From Candidatus Reconcilbacillus cellulovorans (lineage in GTDB: Bacteria > Bacillota > Bacilli > Paenibacillales > Reconciliibacillaceae): a DNA stretch of 64,000 nucleotides. How positions within the stretch are numbered: position 1 is the stretch's first letter; every line of letters begins with the position of its first letter. The stretch lies in the NCBI GenBank assembly GCA_002507565.1, contig MOXJ01000010.1, forward strand, positions 1 through 64,000, read 5' to 3'. The notes under the pieces were generated by a model. That model ran no database searches. It saw only the letters and a program-made list of their open reading frames with translations, and was not told the origin of the DNA. Made by a program: the position numbers and the translations under genes. Shown in pieces: positions 24,806 to 33,746 of the stretch.

Positions 24806-25600
24806 ATGTCGGCGGGACGCACGCGTCGGGTGTTGAAGACGGCGCTTGCGACGGCGTTGTTGGCGGCGGCACTGTCGCCGGTTGGCTGCGTGCCGGCGCC
24901 GGCAGAGAACGGCGGCAAGACCTTCCTTCGAAACGATGCTTCGGTCGGCGCATCCGCGAACGCTTCGCCCGCTGCGGTTTCCGCCGCGGTTTCCGCCGTG
25001 GTTTCCGAGACTGCCGCGCCGGCTTCTTCTGAGCAACCGGACGGTTCCGCAGCCGGAACGCCGGCTTCCCGAGGGAAGGCGAAAACGGCGGTCGCGACGC
25101 CCTCGCCGAAAACATCTCCGGCAGCCGTCGACGGCCGCGCAAGCGGCGTACCGTCTTCTTCCGTTCGAAACGCGACTCGAGAGGCGACGGATTCATTACG
25201 GACGACTCCGCCGGGAGACGACGGCAGGGTCGGTTTGACGGCCGCAGTGGAACCGTCCGCCATCGTGTCCGTCATCGGCGACGACGCACGCGGCGTCATC
25301 CTGGCGCCGGTCCGCGTGAAGCTCGAAACGGAGCACGACACGGCGCTCGACGTGCTCTTGCGCGCCGCGCAGGAACAGGGCGTGCCGGTGAAATACCGCG
25401 GCCGCGGCCGAACCGCCTATATCGAAGCGATCGGCGGCCTGAGCGAGTTCGACCGAGGTCCGATGAGCGGCTGGCTGTACCGGGTAGACGGCGTTTTTCC
25501 GAGCGTCGGCGCCGGCGCATACTTCGTCCGTCCCGGCGATCGAGTCGAGTTCCTGTATACAACGGATGGAGGGCGCGACGTGCGGGGGGCGGCGCCGTGA
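24806..25600 (+). CDS. DUF4430-domain exported protein, probable lipoprotein
   Basis: A 264-residue protein with an N-terminal export signal. The hydrophobic stretch ends SPVGC, a weak lipobox with C28. A long Ala/Ser/Pro-rich linker (about 30-150) precedes a single DUF4430 domain at about 155-255 (TALDVLLRAAQEQGVPVKYRG ... MSGWLYRVDGVFPSVGAGAYFVRPGDRVEFLY). It likely holds or passes cobalamin between the SLH-anchored protein and the membrane transporter; this is inferred from domain and operon. It starts 7 nt after the upstream gene, and its stop overlaps the GTG of ecfT by 4 nt. Confidence 0.75.
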   Translation: MSAGRTRRVLKTALATALLAAALSPVGCVPAPAENGGKTFLRNDASVGASANASPAAVSAAVSAVVSETAAPASSEQPDGSAAGTPASRGKAKTAVATPSPKTSPAAVDGRASGVPSSSVRNATREATDSLRTTPPGDDGRVGLTAAVEPSAIVSVIGDDARGVILAPVRVKLETEHDTALDVLLRAAQEQGVPVKYRGRGRTAYIEAIGGLSEFDRGPMSGWLYRVDGVFPSVGAGAYFVRPGDRVEFLYTTDGGRDVRGAAP

Positions 25601-26538
25601 ACGTTTTCCGGTATGCTCATCCCGCCGTCGCCGTCGTCTATTACGCCATCGCCGTCGCGCTGCCGGTCGTTCGCTCGGACGTTGCGACTTCTGCTGTCGT
25701 GCTGAGCGGTATTTTGCTCCAGATGGCGGTCATATCAAAAAGCGTCCGCGCCGCGGCGGCATGGACCGCGACGTTTCTGCCGTTTGCGGCGTTGTTCGTC
25801 GCCGCCGCCATGCTTTTCAACCGGCGGGGAGGACACGTGATGTTCCAGATCGGCGGCTGGCAGCCGACATACGAATCGGCGCTGGCCGGGCTGGCCGCGG
25901 CGCTGACGATCGGCGCCGCGTTTGCGGCTTTTGAGACGGCCGGGCGGGTCGTGCCGGCGGAGACGTGGCTGTCGGTCGCCTCCGGCCGTGCGCCGAACGT
26001 CGCCTTGCTTTTGGCGATGACGGTTCGGTTCGTTCCGCATTTCCGTCGACGGTTGGGCGAGATCGCGCTCGCACGGCGCGCGCTCGGCGAGGCCGTCGCG
26101 ATTGCGCCGAACGCCATCGGGGGAAAAACCGCGGCGGTGCGGAACACCGCCCGGTTGCTCGGGCTGTTGCTGCCGGTCGCGCTGGAAGAAACGGCGCGCA
26201 CCGCCGATGCGATGACGGCGCGGGGGTACGGGACGGGGCCGAGAACGCGGTACCGGCGGTTTCGGTTCCGGCGCGGCGATGCTTTTCGGACGACGGTGTT
26301 CGCAGCAGCGGCGCTTCCGGCTTTTGGTGTTTTTGTGGGTGAAAACCCGGTGATGTCGGCAGTGGCGGCGGCGGTTTACGCGCTGTTGCCGATGGTGTTC
26401 GTGAGCCCGGGTTTTTCGGGACGTCTGCGGTTTTTGCGGAGCCGTTTACCGCGGGGATCGAGGGATGCGCGGCGGTCGGGTTTTCCGCCAGAGACGTCCG
26501 ATGCGGGTCGGGCCTGGGGGAAGAAGCAATGGCGCTGA
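25597..26538 (+). CDS. ECF transporter transmembrane component (EcfT)
   Basis: A 313-residue integral membrane protein with about six membrane segments. The EcfT coupling signature is present: an ALGEAVAIAPNA-type helix and TARGYG at 207-212. EcfT couples ATP hydrolysis by EcfA to toppling of the S component. The gene starts with GTG overlapping the upstream stop, and its end overlaps the double ATPase gene by 10 nt, so the operon is translationally coupled. The C-terminal 40 residues are basic and cytosolic. Confidence 0.88.
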   Translation: MNVFRYAHPAVAVVYYAIAVALPVVRSDVATSAVVLSGILLQMAVISKSVRAAAAWTATFLPFAALFVAAAMLFNRRGGHVMFQIGGWQPTYESALAGLAAALTIGAAFAAFETAGRVVPAETWLSVASGRAPNVALLLAMTVRFVPHFRRRLGEIALARRALGEAVAIAPNAIGGKTAAVRNTARLLGLLLPVALEETARTADAMTARGYGTGPRTRYRRFRFRRGDAFRTTVFAAAALPAFGVFVGENPVMSAVAAAVYALLPMVFVSPGFSGRLRFLRSRLPRGSRDARRSGFPPETSDAGRAWGKKQWR

Positions 26539-28349
26539 TGCGTCTGGAAGGCGTGTCGTTCCGATATGTCGGAGCGAAAGACTTCAGTCTGTCCGATGTC
26601 GGCTTTACCGTCGCTCCGGGCGAATTCGTGCTCGTCGTCGGGCCGTCCGGCAGCGGCAAAACGACGCTGCTCCGCTTGATGAAGCCGGGGCTTGCGCCTG
26701 CGGGTGAACGAAAGGGGCGGTTGCTGTTCCGCGGGAAACCTGTCGAGGAGTGGCCGCTGCGCGAGACGGCCGCTACCGTCGGTTTTGTATCCGGTGATCC
26801 CGAAGCGTGGATCGTCGCCGATGAAGTGTTGTCCGAACTGTGCTGGACGCTGGAACAAATCGGGACGCCTGCGGCCGACATGAGGCTCCGGGTGGCGGAA
26901 ACGGTGCAGGCGTTCGGCTTGACGCCGCTGCTGCGGCGCAGAACGTACGAACTGTCGGACGGTGAAAAACAGCTCGTTCATCTCGCTTCTGTCCTTGTCG
27001 CGCGGCCGGAGCTGCTCTTGCTCGACGAACCGGTTTCTCGACTTGATCCCGTATCGGCGGGGCGGTTCTGGGACGCGATCGCCCGTCTTCGCCGCGAGTA
27101 CGGCATTGCCGTCGTCTGCGCCGACCACCGGACGGAGCCGGCGTTTGCGATGGCGGACCGCGTCGTGTGCCTGGACGAAGGGCGCCTTCTGTGGGAAGAT
27201 TCGCCGAGGCGGGCGGCGTACCGGCTCTGGAGGTCGGACGACGTCCGTTTCTGCGGAATGGTGCCGGAGGCGGCGCGCGTCTGTCTGGAATTCGCCGAAG
27301 CCGCAGGTACGCCGTGGCGGCCGGAAGAAGCGGACCGGCTGCCGCTGTCGGTGCGCGAGGCGAAAGCGTGGCTGGCTTCGATGGCGAAAACGGACGACGC
27401 TGCGGAGTACGATGCCGCGGAAGACGGCGATGCGGAAAACGGTGCGGCGAAGGACGAAAGCGCGGAGGACGACGTCGTAGAGGACGGCACTGGTGTGTCT
27501 TTCCGCCGTGTCGGCGACGACTTCGGCGGCGTCGCGGCCGTGTGTCGGGACGTCTGGTTCGCTTACACGCCGGCGGACGATCCCGTCCTGCGCGGTCTCG
27601 ACCTGACGATCCGCCGGGGACAATGGCTTGCTCTGCTCGGCGGCAACGGTTCGGGCAAATCGACGCTGCTTCGCCTGATCGCCGGCTTCGAGCGACCGCT
27701 CCGCGGCGACGTCCGCGTCTACGGTCGCCCGCCGCACCGGTGGAAAGACGCCGAAAGGCCGTTTCTTGCGGGATATTTGTCCGCCGAACCGCGCGACTAT
27801 TTCGCGGGCGAAACGGTGAAAGACGATTTGCTGGCCGTCGCCCGGCGGGCGGGATGCGGCGTCGACGAGGCGATGCGTCTTGCGGACATTTTCGGCATTC
27901 GCCGGTTGTTGGATCGACATCCGCACGATCTGAGCGCAGGCGAGCGGCAGCAGGCGGCGATCGCGCTGTTGCTTCTGTTCCGGCCGCGCCTTCTGTTGCT
28001 CGACGAGCCGACGTTCGGCCTGGACGCCGGCGCGCGGCGGGTGCTCATCGACGTGTTGCGGGCGGCATGTCGGCTCGGCGTCGCCGTCGTCACCGCCACG
28101 CACGACCTGTCGTTCGCCGCTTCGGCCGCCGACAGGTGCGCCTTGTTGTTCGACGGCGACATTGCAGCGGAAGGCGAAACCGATCTGTTCTTCTCCGACA
28201 TGTTTTATTACGCGCCTGAGCGCGCGCGCATCATTCGCAATGTGGCGCGGCGGTCGACGTTCGGAAGTTCCGGGCGGGGCGGCGTAGCGAGTGTGCGGGA
28301 AGAGGAGATGCGGCGATGGTGGATCGCAAGCGGCGAGAACGCACAATAA
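26529..28349 (+). CDS. Fused double ECF ATPase (EcfA-EcfA')
   Basis: A 606-residue protein with two ABC ATPase domains. Domain 1: Walker A GPSGSGKTT 38-46, signature LSDGEKQ near 143, Walker B LLLLDEPVSRLD near 160, H-loop CADHR. Domain 2: Walker A GGNGSGKST near 371, signature LSAGERQ near 467, LLLLDEPTFGLD, H-loop ATHDLS. Both halves look catalytically complete. The linker at about 285-325 is strikingly acidic and Ala-rich (runs of D, E and A). In many Bacillota the two EcfA subunits are separate proteins; here one chain supplies both. It overlaps the S-component gene by 34 nt. Confidence 0.9.
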   Translation: MALMRLEGVSFRYVGAKDFSLSDVGFTVAPGEFVLVVGPSGSGKTTLLRLMKPGLAPAGERKGRLLFRGKPVEEWPLRETAATVGFVSGDPEAWIVADEVLSELCWTLEQIGTPAADMRLRVAETVQAFGLTPLLRRRTYELSDGEKQLVHLASVLVARPELLLLDEPVSRLDPVSAGRFWDAIARLRREYGIAVVCADHRTEPAFAMADRVVCLDEGRLLWEDSPRRAAYRLWRSDDVRFCGMVPEAARVCLEFAEAAGTPWRPEEADRLPLSVREAKAWLASMAKTDDAAEYDAAEDGDAENGAAKDESAEDDVVEDGTGVSFRRVGDDFGGVAAVCRDVWFAYTPADDPVLRGLDLTIRRGQWLALLGGNGSGKSTLLRLIAGFERPLRGDVRVYGRPPHRWKDAERPFLAGYLSAEPRDYFAGETVKDDLLAVARRAGCGVDEAMRLADIFGIRRLLDRHPHDLSAGERQQAAIALLLLFRPRLLLLDEPTFGLDAGARRVLIDVLRAACRLGVAVVTATHDLSFAASAADRCALLFDGDIAAEGETDLFFSDMFYYAPERARIIRNVARRSTFGSSGRGGVASVREEEMRRWWIASGENAQ

Positions 28350-29020
28350 TCGTCTGGCTGATCGTCGTGGCGCTGTTCGTCGCGACGCTCGGCGTCTTCC
28401 CGATCGTCCGGAGCGGAAACGTCGCCGCCGTCAGTTGGGCGCTGCTCGTTGTCGCAACGGCGCTGTTTTACGCGCGTTTCGAACGAAGAAGCGTACCGGC
28501 GCGGGAGATGGCGCTGCTGGCCGCCCTCGCGGCGATCGCGGCCGTCGGGCGTATCCCGTTCGCCGCCCTGCCGAGCGTTCAGCCGACGACGTTCGTCGTC
28601 GTCACCGCCGGCATCGCGTTCGGCGCGGAAGCCGGCTTTGTCGTCGGCGCCGCGGCGGCGGTCGTCTCCAATCTGTTTCTCGGACAAGGATTCTGGACGC
28701 CGTGGCAAATGTTCGCTTGGGGACTGGCCGGCGCGACGGCGGGATGGCTGCGGCGGACGGGACTTTTTACAGGCCGGTTCGGCATGGCGGCGTTCGGGTT
28801 TGCGTGGGGATTTCTGTTCGGCTGGCTGATGAACCTTTACGTGGCGGCGGAAATGTGGGATGTCGGCGGGCCGAAGGGATTGGTCGCGCTGGCGGCGGCC
28901 AGTTTTTGGTTCGATCTCGCCCACGCTGCCACCAATGCGGTGCTGCTCGGCTTGTTCGGACGGGGATGGGTGCGGACGCTCGATCGAATCGGTCGTAAAT
29001 ATAAGATCGTTTCGGACTGA
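28316..29020 (+). CDS. ECF transporter substrate-specific (S) component, probably for cobalamin
   Basis: A 234-residue polytopic protein with about six membrane helices. The segment VQPTTFVVVTAGIAFGAEAGFV followed by NLFLGQGFWTPWQM is typical of ECF S components. The substrate is inferred from context: it is the last gene of an operon controlled by a cobalamin riboswitch and containing two DUF4430 proteins, so it should bind cobalamin or a precursor. The protein has an N-terminal hydrophilic stretch (KRRER) and a charged C-terminus, both inside. Confidence 0.82.
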   Translation: MVDRKRRERTIIVWLIVVALFVATLGVFPIVRSGNVAAVSWALLVVATALFYARFERRSVPAREMALLAALAAIAAVGRIPFAALPSVQPTTFVVVTAGIAFGAEAGFVVGAAAAVVSNLFLGQGFWTPWQMFAWGLAGATAGWLRRTGLFTGRFGMAAFGFAWGFLFGWLMNLYVAAEMWDVGGPKGLVALAAASFWFDLAHAATNAVLLGLFGRGWVRTLDRIGRKYKIVSD

Positions 29021-29028
29021 CGGGACGG

Positions 29029-29078
29029 AGGGCGGCGCACGGTTCTTGCGGCGATACGACCGCTTTCCGCGCCGCCCT
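29029..29078. terminator. Hairpin terminator between convergent genes
   Basis: AGGGCGGCGC (29029-29038) pairs perfectly with GCGCCGCCCT (29069-29078) around a 30-nt loop. It separates the ECF S-component gene (plus) from the beta-propeller gene (minus). No long T-run follows on either strand, so it may rely on stem strength or Rho. Confidence 0.5.
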
Positions 29079-29112
29079 CTTCGTCGTCATTTCCGCATTT
29101 CGGACGTTATTT

Positions 29113-31563
29113 TTAAGGAATCGAAACCGGCGGCACCGCCGTCGCGCCCGTTTCCGGCGCAGGATAGACGAGCTCGGCTTTCGGCGCGAGCGTGTCGAGA
29201 TCGTGCGCCTGCAGCATCCGGTCGGACAGCGTATACAGCGTCGTGCCGACATACAAGATACGGCGTATCGCTTTGCCGTAGTCGTAACCGTACATGCCCG
29301 CTTTGGCGAGATCTTCGCCGCTCAAATGCGTGATTTTCCCGCGCAACCGGAATCCGTTGACCGGATCGATCCGGTACACGTATGCGCCCTGGAACACGAA
29401 CTCTCCGTAGGCCGGCATTCTGCGTGCGCCGTCGTTCGCCGACGGGTCGCGGATCTCCATCACCTGCACGGGAAACGCGAGCAGCCCTTTTTCCCGCGAG
29501 AACAGAAGCGCCTTGTGGTCGCGCAGCAGCTCGGAGTCGGTGCCGCGGTCGCCGATGATCGCCTTGAACTTTTCTTTTGGATGCTCGGGGTCGGTGACGT
29601 CGAACAGGGCGATTTTCATGCCCTGGTAAAACGCCATCGTTTCACCGGTCGTCTTGCCGCCCCACGTCTCGACCGGCAGTTCGATCGTGTCTTTGCCGAA
29701 ACCGATCAGTTGGTTTTCGTCATACGGGTGCAGGTAATCGCTGTAGCCCGGAATTTTGAGCTGACCGAGCACTTTCGGGTGTGTCGAATCGGACAGGTCG
29801 AGCGTAAAAAGCGGGTCGACTTTCCGGAACGTCACGAGATAGGCGCGCTTGCCCATGAAGCGGACGGAATAAATCCGTTCGCCGGGCGCGAGATTTTCCA
29901 GTTTGCCGACGACGGCAAGCTTTTCGTCGAGCACGTACAGGTTATTGCGCGACGTCAGCGCGTCGTTGCGCCACATGTCGCCGGCCGTCGTCGCGATGCG
30001 GAATTTGCCGTCGTATTCGTCCATCGAAAACTGGTTCAGCACCGTTCCCGGCACGCGCCCCTCCGCCGAGTAGAAAACGCGGCCGTTGTCGAGGCGGAAT
30101 TTGTAGACGGCGGTTTCGCGTTCCGCGTAGGAGCGGCCGGGCTCGAGCCGCGTCACGGCGATGTACAGGTGTTGCGGCGACGCGTAGACCGCTTCGCCGG
30201 AGCCGAGGTAGGCGCTCACCTGCATCGGCTCGTCCGGCTGGTCGAGGTCCAGCGCGCCGATCGTCAGCACGTTCGCGTCGACGGAATTCGGAAAATAGCG
30301 CAATTCTTCCAGTCCGATCGTCCGCGGTCCGCTCTGCACTGCCGTGTCGCGGTAGATCGGCGTTGCGTCGGACACGTCGTTTGTTTCGGTGATGCGGTAA
30401 ACATCGATGAATTTGTTGGCGACGATATAGAGCGCCGAGCCGACGAGGCGCGACGACAAGTAGTAGCCTTCCAGCTCGACTTCCCGGATCGGTTTCGGAG
30501 CGGCGAAACCTGATGCGTCGGGCGCGGAGCCGGACGTATCGCTTTGATTGCCCGCAAGACCGTTCAGGTCGGACAAGTCATAGACGACGGCCTTGACGGT
30601 CGTTTTGTCCGGCGCGATCGGCGGGACGGGCATGATCGACACGTCCGACGCCGGGACGTCAGGCGCCGGCTTTTTCTTCGACGTCGGCGGCGCGACGGAC
30701 GCCGGCGTCGTCTGCTGCCCGACGACGATGAGCTGCCGGTCGCGGACGTAGAGCTGCATCGGAGAGAACAAGCCCGTTTTATCTTCCAGCACGGCGGCGA
30801 GCTTTGGAGCGGCCGGGTCGCGCACGTCGACGACGAAAACGCGTCGATCTGCGATTTGATAGATGAACTTCCCGTCGGTTTTGGCGATGTCGGCCTCGTC
30901 GACGCCTTCGACCTGGACGTTCGTCCGCGCGTAGTCGGCAGCGCCGGCCGCTGCGGTTGCCGATTCGGCGGTTTTCGCGGTCGGGATGGCGGCGGAGCGC
31001 TGCCGGGAGACGACCGCATCGAGCGCCATGTACACGCGGCCGCCCGATTCGGCCGCCTGCCGCAGCAGTTGTTTTAGCCGGTTTTCGTTGCCGACGACCG
31101 GCAGCGGCTCCGGGCCGTCGACGACGACGGCTCGAGCGGCGGCGTCCCAACGGACCGACAGGCCGAACGATTCGGCTAGCGCGCGCACCGGGACCATCAG
31201 CACACCGCCGGATGCGCGCGGCGCGACGGGAAGACGGACGGAGCGGCCGTCGACGTTCATGTCCGCCCGCCCGGCGGTGAAGACGACCGTGCGGCCGTCT
31301 TTGACGACGACGGCTTCACGGGAATCGTTCGCACGCAGTTCGGCGCCGAACGCTCGGGCGACGTCGACCGGCACGAGCGACGTTCCGCCGGCGAGAACGG
31401 GCGGGGCGGACAGCTGGACGTATTCGCCGCGCACGATAACGCGGATCTGCGACGCTGCGTCGGTGCCCTCGGCGGGCTGGACGGCGACCGTACCGAGCGC
31501 GAGCAACAGGGCGCCGAACGCCAGCGACAAGTGACGCCATCTTTTCTTCGCATTCGTGTTCAT
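29113..31563 (-). CDS. Exported beta-propeller protein with copper-amine-oxidase-like N-terminal domain
   Basis: An 816-residue secreted protein. The start MNTNAKKRWRH at 31563 has GGGAGGT 7 nt upstream on the minus strand and is followed by a signal peptide (LSLAFGALLLALGTVA). Residues about 40-150 match the copper amine oxidase N-terminal repeat fold common in Paenibacillaceae surface proteins (GGTSLVPVDVARAFGAEL, GGVLMVPVRALAESFGL). Residues 200-800 are a COG4880-like beta-propeller domain, with repeated segments such as VDEADIAKTDGKFIYQI and VRFMGKRAYLVTFRKVDPLF. No catalytic residues are evident; a binding or processing role at the cell surface is likely. Confidence 0.8.
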   Translation of the reverse strand: MNTNAKKRWRHLSLAFGALLLALGTVAVQPAEGTDAASQIRVIVRGEYVQLSAPPVLAGGTSLVPVDVARAFGAELRANDSREAVVVKDGRTVVFTAGRADMNVDGRSVRLPVAPRASGGVLMVPVRALAESFGLSVRWDAAARAVVVDGPEPLPVVGNENRLKQLLRQAAESGGRVYMALDAVVSRQRSAAIPTAKTAESATAAAGAADYARTNVQVEGVDEADIAKTDGKFIYQIADRRVFVVDVRDPAAPKLAAVLEDKTGLFSPMQLYVRDRQLIVVGQQTTPASVAPPTSKKKPAPDVPASDVSIMPVPPIAPDKTTVKAVVYDLSDLNGLAGNQSDTSGSAPDASGFAAPKPIREVELEGYYLSSRLVGSALYIVANKFIDVYRITETNDVSDATPIYRDTAVQSGPRTIGLEELRYFPNSVDANVLTIGALDLDQPDEPMQVSAYLGSGEAVYASPQHLYIAVTRLEPGRSYAERETAVYKFRLDNGRVFYSAEGRVPGTVLNQFSMDEYDGKFRIATTAGDMWRNDALTSRNNLYVLDEKLAVVGKLENLAPGERIYSVRFMGKRAYLVTFRKVDPLFTLDLSDSTHPKVLGQLKIPGYSDYLHPYDENQLIGFGKDTIELPVETWGGKTTGETMAFYQGMKIALFDVTDPEHPKEKFKAIIGDRGTDSELLRDHKALLFSREKGLLAFPVQVMEIRDPSANDGARRMPAYGEFVFQGAYVYRIDPVNGFRLRGKITHLSGEDLAKAGMYGYDYGKAIRRILYVGTTLYTLSDRMLQAHDLDTLAPKAELVYPAPETGATAVPPVSIP

Positions 31564-31662
31564 GGGGCGGACCTCCCGGCCACGCGCAAAGGCGAGGCGG
31601 ATTTTGCCAAGCATCTACCTTCTAAACGAACGCAGGTCCGAATTTGTTGCAAAAAAACTCGG

Positions 31663-31691
31663 AATAAAAAACCGGCTGCGGACGTCGCCGG
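31663..31691 (-). terminator. Intrinsic terminator downstream of the NlpC/P60 gene
   Basis: On the minus strand CCGGC (31691-31687), a 10-nt loop, GCCGG (31676-31672), then a T-rich run (31671-31663). A second hairpin, CGGACGG/CCGTCCG at 31689-31708, lies just before it. The gap 31564-31857 holds these hairpins and the ribosome site of the beta-propeller gene but no gene. Confidence 0.45.
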
Positions 31692-31857
31692 ACGGTATAC
31701 GCCGTCCGTGAACCGCGACCGGTGGAAATCGATCGTATGAATATTTCGTTCGACCCGCGAAGCGGACGGCCGTCACGGCACGGCGTCCGTTTTGGCCGTT
31801 TTCGTCGCCTATGGTGCCGATGGAGCTGCGCTGACAGAGGCAAGTCGCCGACGTTCG

Positions 31858-32469
31858 TCACTGCGTTTCGGTTACGCCTTCGCCGTCCGACGCCGCATCC
31901 GCGGAACCGTCCGTCTCCGTCGACGCGCGGGGAAGCGCGTCGACGGTTTCCTGCGCGTGGCTTGCGTTCTGCGCAGCCTGCTGCGCCGCGACGACGTCGA
32001 CCGTCGCATAAAGATACTGCTCGTCCGTCAGGATGCGGCGCGCGGTCACATAACGCTTGGCGTAATACGGATCGTTCAGTTTCGTCAGCACGACGCCCCT
32101 GTTCGACGAACTGTGCGCGAACAGGCCGTCGCCGACGTAAATGCCGACGTGCGAAATCGCTTTGCCGGACGTGTTGAAAAAGACGAGATCGCCCGGCCGC
32201 AGGTCGGCCTTGTCCACCATCCGGCCGAGCTTGGCCTGCTCCCGCGACGAGTGCGGCAGCTGTACGCCGAGCTTGCCGAACACGTAGGCGGTGAACCCCG
32301 AGCAGTCGAACCCTTCAGGCGTCGTGCCGCCCCAGCGGTACGGCGTTCCGATCAATTCGGCGACCAGTCCGTCCAAACGCGATTCGGCAAAAACATGTAC
32401 GCCCACGCCGGCGAAAAACAGCGCCGCCGCCAGCGTGCACAAGACGGCTCGATATGCTTTTTTCGGCAA
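31858..32469 (-). CDS. NlpC/P60-family peptidoglycan hydrolase, exported
   Basis: A 203-residue protein with a signal peptide (1-28, ending VHVFAES). The NlpC/P60 domain has the full catalytic triad: C56 in GFDCSGF, H107 in SHVGIYVG and H119 in FAHSSS. These enzymes cut the D-Glu to diamino-acid bond in peptidoglycan stem peptides. A Thr/Ala/Asp-rich tail of about 45 residues follows the domain; there is no LysM or SH3 wall-binding domain. The start codon is TTG with GGAAGGG upstream. It is a single-gene unit with its own terminator. Confidence 0.88.
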   Translation of the reverse strand: MPKKAYRAVLCTLAAALFFAGVGVHVFAESRLDGLVAELIGTPYRWGGTTPEGFDCSGFTAYVFGKLGVQLPHSSREQAKLGRMVDKADLRPGDLVFFNTSGKAISHVGIYVGDGLFAHSSSNRGVVLTKLNDPYYAKRYVTARRILTDEQYLYATVDVVAAQQAAQNASHAQETVDALPRASTETDGSADAASDGEGVTETQ

Positions 32470-32978
32470 ACCGCGTCACCCTTCCACGCCTACGAGGTTA
32501 GCTGACGGGTTCGGTCGAAGGTTCTCCCTAGGGCGTCCCCGGTTACAATCCGTCGCCGGTACCCGCGTTGCCGGCCGTTTCCGAATCCGGTCCGCCGGCT
32601 TGTCCGGCAAAGGACACCCATTCACCCCATAAACCGGTTCCCCCGTTCCCCGACGATCGGGGATTCGGCGAAATATCGAGGCGTTCCGACGTCCTTCCGG
32701 TCGAATCGCGACCGTTCGACCGACGCGTCGGGCGCGCAAAAACAACACACGCCTGTCTATATTCGATGCGAAAACCGATTTTCCTGCTTCGTTCCGGAAA
32801 AAATTTTTTCGGTCGAACGCGTCGGTCGAACGCGGCCGGGCGGCCGAACGGAGAAGCCGAAGACTCCGGCGAAAGTGGAACGTTTTGTCCGGACGCGCGA
32901 ATTGTGCGATAATCGACGTGCGGCGGTATGCTGCCGTTTGCAGTTGGCGAAAAGCGCTTTTCGAAAGGCGGTGCGGTC
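32470..32978. other. Gene-poor divergent gap of about 500 bp
   Basis: No convincing gene. Overlapping frames of 114 and 145 codons exist on opposite strands, but they lack good ribosome sites and recognisable features. The right part holds the promoter of the LmbE-type gene; the left part must hold that of the NlpC gene, which I could not identify with confidence. Confidence 0.5.
32885..32913 (+). promoter_or_regulatory. Predicted sigma-A promoter of the LmbE-type deacetylase gene
   Basis: TTGTCC at 32885-32890, a 17-nt spacer and GATAAT at 32908-32913. Start predicted near 32920, which excludes the in-frame ATG at 32928 as the main start. Confidence 0.55.
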
Positions 32979-33701
32979 ATGGAAAAAGGCGAAAAAGAAA
33001 CGGTCGCGTTTGTGTTCGCGCATCCGGATGACGAATCGTTTTCAAGCGCGTGCCTGATCCGGCAGCTTCGCGCCGCGGGGCACCGTCCCGTGTTGTTGCT
33101 GGCGACGAGGGGCGACGCCGGCCAAAAGAACGGCTACGCCGTCGGCGCCACCCGTGAGGAATTGGCCGCCATCCGGGGAAAAGAGATGGAACGGGCAGCA
33201 GCCGTTCTCGGGCTCGTCGCCGTGGAACATCTCGGCCTGCCGGACGGAAAACTGCAAGAGGTCGGACAGGAACGGCTCGTCGACGGCATCGTCGCATTCA
33301 TCGAGCGTCATCGGCCTCGGGTGGTCGTGACGTTTCCGGAAGACGGGATGAATTTTCACCCCGATCACGTCGCTGTCAGTCTGGCCGTCACGCGGGCGGT
33401 CGTCGGCGGGAGCTGTCCGTCTGTCAAGAAATTATATTATGTGTTGTCCGACGCATTGCGCGCCAGCGGACGCAAGGCTTCCGTCGTCGTTGACACGAAG
33501 CCCGACTGGGAGGCCAAGGCGGAGGCGCTGCGGGCGCATGAATCGCAGCGATTGGCGGTGTTGCGTCATTTCGGGAGTCTGGATGTTTGTCCGGAGCATC
33601 GGCGATACGAGTCGTTCGTGTTGCGGTGGGAACGGGGGACCGACTGGCCGGACCGTGCGGAAACATCGTTGTTGGACGCCTCCGCGGAATCGCAGAGGTA
33701 A
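32979..33701 (+). CDS. LmbE/PIG-L family N-acetylglucosaminyl deacetylase, BshB-like
   Basis: A 240-residue zinc-dependent deacetylase. AHPDDE at 14-19 and HPDH at 127-130 supply the metal ligands and catalytic Asp. In Bacillota this family includes BshB1 and BshB2, which deacetylate GlcNAc-malate in bacillithiol synthesis; other members act on other N-acetyl sugars. No other bacillithiol genes are adjacent, so the assignment within the family is open. The ATG at 32979 is chosen because GAAAGGCGG precedes it and the fold starts there. No signal peptide; cytosolic. Confidence 0.82.
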   Translation: MEKGEKETVAFVFAHPDDESFSSACLIRQLRAAGHRPVLLLATRGDAGQKNGYAVGATREELAAIRGKEMERAAAVLGLVAVEHLGLPDGKLQEVGQERLVDGIVAFIERHRPRVVVTFPEDGMNFHPDHVAVSLAVTRAVVGGSCPSVKKLYYVLSDALRASGRKASVVVDTKPDWEAKAEALRAHESQRLAVLRHFGSLDVCPEHRRYESFVLRWERGTDWPDRAETSLLDASAESQR

Positions 33702-33746
33702 GGAGGCGTTGCGGGACGACGAAGATTTGAGGTGCGGGACGACGAG

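Noticed and set aside
32543-32980. Frames of 145 (minus) and 114 (plus) codons in the NlpC-LmbE gap
   Set aside because: They overlap each other on opposite strands, show no domain or signal, and lack ribosome sites.
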